This document shows positions 32,279 to 36,084 of a DNA stretch of 36,084 nucleotides, piece after piece. The stretch lies in assembly GCA_002709295.1 (NCBI GenBank), contig PAQL01000013.1:6727-42810 (forward strand). Direction: 5' to 3'. This DNA comes from Phycisphaerae bacterium (GTDB lineage: Bacteria; Planctomycetota; Phycisphaerae; Phycisphaerales; SM1A02). The notes beneath the pieces are model-generated. The model did not search any database. It had not been told where the DNA came from and was given only the letters and a program-made list of their open reading frames with translations. The translations under genes were made by a program, and so were the position numbers. Every line of letters begins with the position of its first letter. Position 1 is the stretch's first letter.

Positions 32279-33585
32279 TGAACCGTCGCGCTTTCTCTCT
32301 CATTGAAGTCCTCATGAGCGTCTTCATTCTCGGTATCGGCGTGATCGCGATTGCTTCTTTGCTGCCTGCAGGCATTCGTCAACAACGAGCTGCTCGAGAC
32401 ACTTCAGTTGGCCCGGTGGTCGCGCAGTCTGCCATTGGCCTTTTGCGTTCCAAGTATTCCCAAGACACCTTTGGTGGCGACGACATGGGCTTTGACTGCG
32501 GTGCATCGTCGACATCCTGTCAAGGCGGCACCGGATTCACCAACGATTATTTTTGCCACCTGGCTCCTGGAGATTTTGGCTGGACGAGGCCTGCCCGATG
32601 GTCTGCCAATGCCCTTTCCAGTGTTTCAGTGTTTGACACTGCGGCCAACCAGCAGGTTGCTTTTGCCCCTCGTGGCGCGGTGCACCCCTTCATTGGCCCG
32701 CCTTCGGTTCAGGGCCAAGGTGGAACCGATTCGATGTGGTGGCCTTCAACGGTTCCAAACTACCCCGATGCCCAGTCATCTCTGGACCCGCTTGACCCGT
32801 GCTTTAACCCCTTTTTGCGATCCGGTGAAGGGTTTACCAACAATCAGGCGCCCGCACCGTTCTTCACTCGAAACATCCCCGTCAATGATGCCGACTATCC
32901 TTGCGGCGCTATTCCTTTGGTGGACATCCTTGGTGTCACCGATGTCTCATCTCTTCCTCCCGACGGTCAAAAGCCATTCTCTTGGTTCATCCGGCAAGAA
33001 GAACGGCAATGGCCAATTGGTGCCACTACCCCCGAGTACTACTGGGACTGCATGTTCCGCCGCACCAACGGAGTTGTTGAGGTGGCCATCTTTGTGTACC
33101 GAGTCATTGGCGACCAAATCGGAGGTCTTACCGATGCCGTTGAAGACGGGTACCTCTCTCCGGGCTCCCGTCGGCCTCATGGCGTCTGGCTTCCCCGCGA
33201 AGCCTGCGAGAGCGCACCTCTTTTTGGAGAGAACCACTTTCTCGTGAGTGGTCAGACCTTGGTCACAAATATTCAGTCACCATCTCCATTCGACACCTCC
33301 GGCCTTGGCTACATGGACTCGCAGTGGCAAGCGCCCGGCCAACTTATTCTTGATGAGCACGGCGGGGTGCACCGCGTGGTTCGTGGGCGAACTCGAGAGG
33401 GTGAGACCAGGATTGAATTTGCGGATCCGCTCTTCACCCCACCGGCGGAGCGTGATTTTCTGAACACGCTAGGCGGTCCCGATGCTTCGGAACGCACCCC
33501 CATTCGCCAGATTTGGTTCATCCCAATCCTCGAAAGAGGCGGTCGACGAATGGAGCCCGTCTACATCTCCGTGGAGACTCTTTGA
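32275..33585 (+). CDS. Prepilin-like protein, GspI/PilV-like
   Basis: 436 residues, ATG ATG start with 4-base overlap to the previous gene. Leader MMNRRA, then FSLIEVLMSVFILGIGVIAIASL, so cleavage would follow A6 (Ala at -1) with E11 at +5. SLIEVLxxxxILxxGxxA is the GspI/PilV signature. The C-terminal region is far longer than the usual 100-150 residues and cysteine-rich (DCGASSTSCQGG, YFCHL, LDPCFN, YPCGA, YWDCMF, EACES), suggesting a disulfide-stabilised exported domain. NGVVEVAIFVYRVIG and LILDEHGGVHRVVRG are further beta-like segments. The stop codon and next start share one base (TGATG). Confidence 0.77.
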   Translation: MMNRRAFSLIEVLMSVFILGIGVIAIASLLPAGIRQQRAARDTSVGPVVAQSAIGLLRSKYSQDTFGGDDMGFDCGASSTSCQGGTGFTNDYFCHLAPGDFGWTRPARWSANALSSVSVFDTAANQQVAFAPRGAVHPFIGPPSVQGQGGTDSMWWPSTVPNYPDAQSSLDPLDPCFNPFLRSGEGFTNNQAPAPFFTRNIPVNDADYPCGAIPLVDILGVTDVSSLPPDGQKPFSWFIRQEERQWPIGATTPEYYWDCMFRRTNGVVEVAIFVYRVIGDQIGGLTDAVEDGYLSPGSRRPHGVWLPREACESAPLFGENHFLVSGQTLVTNIQSPSPFDTSGLGYMDSQWQAPGQLILDEHGGVHRVVRGRTREGETRIEFADPLFTPPAERDFLNTLGGPDASERTPIRQIWFIPILERGGRRMEPVYISVETL

Positions 33586-35189
33586 TGAACCGACGCGGCT
33601 TTACTCTCATTGAACTGCTGGTCGCCATTCTGGTGCTCCTTGCGGTCCTACTGGCTTCCGGTCAGATTTTCAGCGCGACTTCCAAAGTTGCCGGCCTTGG
33701 CGAAGCCAATTCTGACGTTAACGCAGATCTGCAGGCTTTTGAACGTTCGATTCGCGACGATCTTTCCGCGATATCTCGGGACGGTTTTCTAATGATCCGT
33801 TCTGTTGCGGTTCGCAACGATGTCCGTGGTACTGATCCCGCAACGACCATTCTTCTTGACAGCACCCTTCCTTCCGACCACATTTTTCGTTGCGATCAGT
33901 TGTTGTTCTTCCGAGAAGGCATCTCTGGTTCAAAAAACTATGGGCTTTCCTCCGGTGCGAACAACCGTGGTCGATCCGCAGCCCATCGTGTGTATTACGG
34001 ACATGCCTTCCAGTTGGGAGATGCGGCCCTGCCTCCAGTCGGATCCGCCTACGTTGGCGTTAACCCAAACACCAACCGGTTCCAGTTGATTCCTCCATGG
34101 GCTGATTCAGGCACCGTTGGCAATATTCCTCTGAGTAACTTTGACGCCGAGACGCCAGAAAATGAAGCTGGAAGTGGCGCAGGAACGGCTCCGCTTCCCG
34201 CCGTCCCGGCCAATGAATGGTTGTTCTCCCGGCAGGCGTTCATGATGGCTGACGACGGGGGGGTTTCTTCTTCGTATCGATATCTGGATGGCCCTTACAA
34301 CCCCGGCCAAGCGTTGTGGGGCGGCGGTGTGGTGGTGACCCCATCGATTTTTGTCCGTCCCCCGTTCCCCTTTAATCCAATCGGACGTGCGGAGTATTTC
34401 GGCGGGGTGGGAGGCCGCGTCGACGCCGCTGGCATGTCGATTCGAGGTGCAATTGAAACTCTCGATGATTTTGCTTCTCAGGCCGATGGAAATGTCTTGG
34501 CGAACAACCATTACTGGCGCCGTCAGTTCGTGAGTCGATATGGGCTGTACTGGCCTCGCGGGGAAGCTCGATCACCCTCGACCTCTCGTGTCTCCTTTCC
34601 TTTGACCCGCCACATCATTGCCGCCTCCTGCAGCGATTTCCAAGTTGAATGGGCCTGGGCCGATGGAACAGGGTCCATCTCCCAGTTCCCCAATGAGCCG
34701 TTCTTGGAGCAGGGCGTCACCAACCTCCCTGGTCAAAGTTGGTACCCACGCCTTGCCGAGGATGTTGACGAGCCTCTCTTCATTCCCGCATCGGCCACAC
34801 TGAATTACCCCGGTGGACTTCCCATCCTTGCTGATGGCGGTGAGCGAGTCTTCGCCGATTTCGAGCAGTTCCCAACTGCTGGTGAACTCTCAATACTTGG
34901 CTTGGTGCCAGGCAAGACTGCGGTGTACGAGGCGTACTTTGGCACCAACTCCACCCAGCCCTTCGTGCGTCCTGAAAATCCAACCGTAAGCAACGTTGAT
35001 GTCAATGGGGATGGCGAACCGGACGACATTCCTGGTGTTCTTGATATCAGAGATTTTCGCGGTGACTGGACGCCATGGCCCACTGCGATTCGCGTTACTG
35101 CCACCATCCACGACCGACTCGGCCGACTGGCCGCCGGCCAAACGACCCAATTTGTTGTGACCCTTCCACGAAGAGGTGTTTCCGAATGA
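33585..35189 (+). CDS. Prepilin-like protein, GspJ/PilW-like, very large
   Basis: 534 residues, ATG 33585 sharing one base with the preceding stop. Leader MNRRG, then FTLIELLVAILVLLAVLLASG, a canonical site (G5/F6, E10). The helix runs into KVAGLGEANSDVNADLQAFERSIRDDLSAISRDG, matching GspJ/PilW, where the helix is followed by an LxRDLxxx segment. Usual GspJ is about 200 residues. The C-terminal domain has many Gly, Pro and Asn residues, a dockerin-like loop DVNGDGEPDD (codons 34998-35027), and a final IRVTATIHDRLGRLAAGQTTQFVVTLPRR strand segment typical of PilW ends. The stop overlaps the next gene by 4 bases. Confidence 0.78.
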   Translation: MNRRGFTLIELLVAILVLLAVLLASGQIFSATSKVAGLGEANSDVNADLQAFERSIRDDLSAISRDGFLMIRSVAVRNDVRGTDPATTILLDSTLPSDHIFRCDQLLFFREGISGSKNYGLSSGANNRGRSAAHRVYYGHAFQLGDAALPPVGSAYVGVNPNTNRFQLIPPWADSGTVGNIPLSNFDAETPENEAGSGAGTAPLPAVPANEWLFSRQAFMMADDGGVSSSYRYLDGPYNPGQALWGGGVVVTPSIFVRPPFPFNPIGRAEYFGGVGGRVDAAGMSIRGAIETLDDFASQADGNVLANNHYWRRQFVSRYGLYWPRGEARSPSTSRVSFPLTRHIIAASCSDFQVEWAWADGTGSISQFPNEPFLEQGVTNLPGQSWYPRLAEDVDEPLFIPASATLNYPGGLPILADGGERVFADFEQFPTAGELSILGLVPGKTAVYEAYFGTNSTQPFVRPENPTVSNVDVNGDGEPDDIPGVLDIRDFRGDWTPWPTAIRVTATIHDRLGRLAAGQTTQFVVTLPRRGVSE

Positions 35190-36084
35190 TGCCTTACTCC
35201 ACAACCCGTCGACGAGGCAATGCCATTGTGCTGGCCGCCTCCATCCTCGTCTTGTTGGTGATTATCGCCACCACATTTGTGTCCCGCACCCAGACCGCGC
35301 GTCGCACGGCCAGCGCGGTCCAACGTGACGCGGCCTCTGAGACCTCTTTTGACGGCATTGCAGATTCGCTTTCCACTTTGGTCTCAGATGCCCTGTTTGT
35401 TCGGCTGATTGACGCCCATTACGATCCGTTTGCGGGCGACAATCCTCAAAATACGTTTGCGATTCCAAGAACATCGTGGTCTTCCCGTGATCCTGAGACC
35501 GGCTCAACACTTGGTCAGCAAGTCATCCCTGAGGTCCGCGGCGTTGTGTCCCAACTTCCCACGGAAATCGCGACGGGGGGGCAAGGCCCGCCCATGTCTC
35601 GGCTTGGCATCCCTTCTGAAAACCCTGGTCTTCGGGAGGTCTCGGATCCGAATCGCCCCAGAATCCCCGCGAAAGACGCCAAACTTGGCACCGCCTTCGG
35701 TGACCTCGTCGCAAGATTCAATCTTGAGTCTGCGGCCTCTTGGTCGTATCCGGATCGGGCCACATTTGAATCCGAATACAACCCAGATGACCCCTTCTTT
35801 TCACCGGCAACTGCTCCAATCACTGACTCCGGAATCAAACTTGGCCGCGCTCCAAGTTGGCTCAAACGTTACGGAGTGGACCCACGGTTCCCGGCCAACT
35901 TTGCCCCCTACGAAGTTGTTCCCTGGACGAACTGGCCAGATCGTCCCTTGTATCCATGGTCCCCATCGAATGGTGGTAGTGGCTTGCGGGGGCATTTCAA
36001 TGCCCCTGAAACCTTCACCCCAATTTTCTCCTCCGCCAATCCACTGTCACCGTTCGAAGACCTTTACCAGACCGCGGGTGGCCC
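35186..36084 (+). CDS. GspK/PilX-like protein, partial
   Basis: An open frame starts at ATG ATG (35186), overlapping the previous stop, and runs to the right edge without a stop; about 299 residues are visible. The N-terminus is MMPYSTTRRRG followed by NAIVLAASILVLLVIIATTFV. The cleavage site would be after G11, and the +5 glutamate of ordinary prepilins is absent, as expected for GspK and PilX. It then has SRTQTARRTASAVQRDAASETSF, a helix like that of GspK after the membrane segment. Position after G, G, H, I and J agrees with K. The visible remainder is proline- and aspartate-rich with no recognised domain. Confidence 0.72.
   Translation, partial: MMPYSTTRRRGNAIVLAASILVLLVIIATTFVSRTQTARRTASAVQRDAASETSFDGIADSLSTLVSDALFVRLIDAHYDPFAGDNPQNTFAIPRTSWSSRDPETGSTLGQQVIPEVRGVVSQLPTEIATGGQGPPMSRLGIPSENPGLREVSDPNRPRIPAKDAKLGTAFGDLVARFNLESAASWSYPDRATFESEYNPDDPFFSPATAPITDSGIKLGRAPSWLKRYGVDPRFPANFAPYEVVPWTNWPDRPLYPWSPSNGGSGLRGHFNAPETFTPIFSSANPLSPFEDLYQTAGG

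Overview
This is a gene-dense bacterial chromosome segment of moderately high GC. I count 28 protein genes, two of them cut by the window edges, and no RNA genes, insertion sequences or CRISPR arrays. Many genes overlap by 4 bases (ATGA or GTGA), and only a few have strong Shine-Dalgarno sites. The mix points to Planctomycetota, possibly Phycisphaerae: a DUF1844 protein, a Bacillus-type cytochrome b558 SdhC, an RNase E with arginine-rich tails, scattered housekeeping genes, and a pilus/secretion operon with very large pseudopilins. The lineage is inferred from gene content only.

Layout. (1) 1-787, minus: gatC-gatA, with gatA running off the left edge. (2) 816-13682, plus: an RND efflux adaptor and pump, PTS enzyme I, an RNase E/G family nuclease, dxr, an rseP-type site-2 protease and a small short-chain dehydrogenase. 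(3) 15771-13679, minus: purA-uppS. (4) 15811-17552, plus: hemW and a DUF456 membrane protein. (5) 20744-17577, minus: a DUF1844 protein, sdhC and sdhA, with no sdhB beside them. (6) 20798-22365, plus: a SurA/parvulin-like lipoprotein and a divergent YraN-family protein starting at TTG. (7) 23003-22338, minus: a standalone coaB. (8) 23107 to the right edge, plus: a type IV pilus / type II secretion operon.

The last block is the most distinctive. It holds a GspE/PilB ATPase, the retraction ATPase PilT, a second PilB-type ATPase and the PilC platform protein. Six prepilin-like genes follow, resembling G, a second G, H, I, J and K in type II secretion order. All are joined by 1-8 base overlaps. 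The pseudopilins whose ends are visible are 310-534 residues, several times the usual minor-pseudopilin size, with aspartate/glycine loops that look calcium-binding and, in two, many cysteines. The operon therefore combines a pilus retraction motor with a T2SS-like pseudopilin set.

Other points worth attention: a putative IF2_N-like helical domain in the C-terminal tail of the RNase E, a hairpin just upstream of that gene, three PDZ-like segments in the RseP homologue, and a rearranged uppS-cdsA-dxr-rseP neighbourhood without cdsA.
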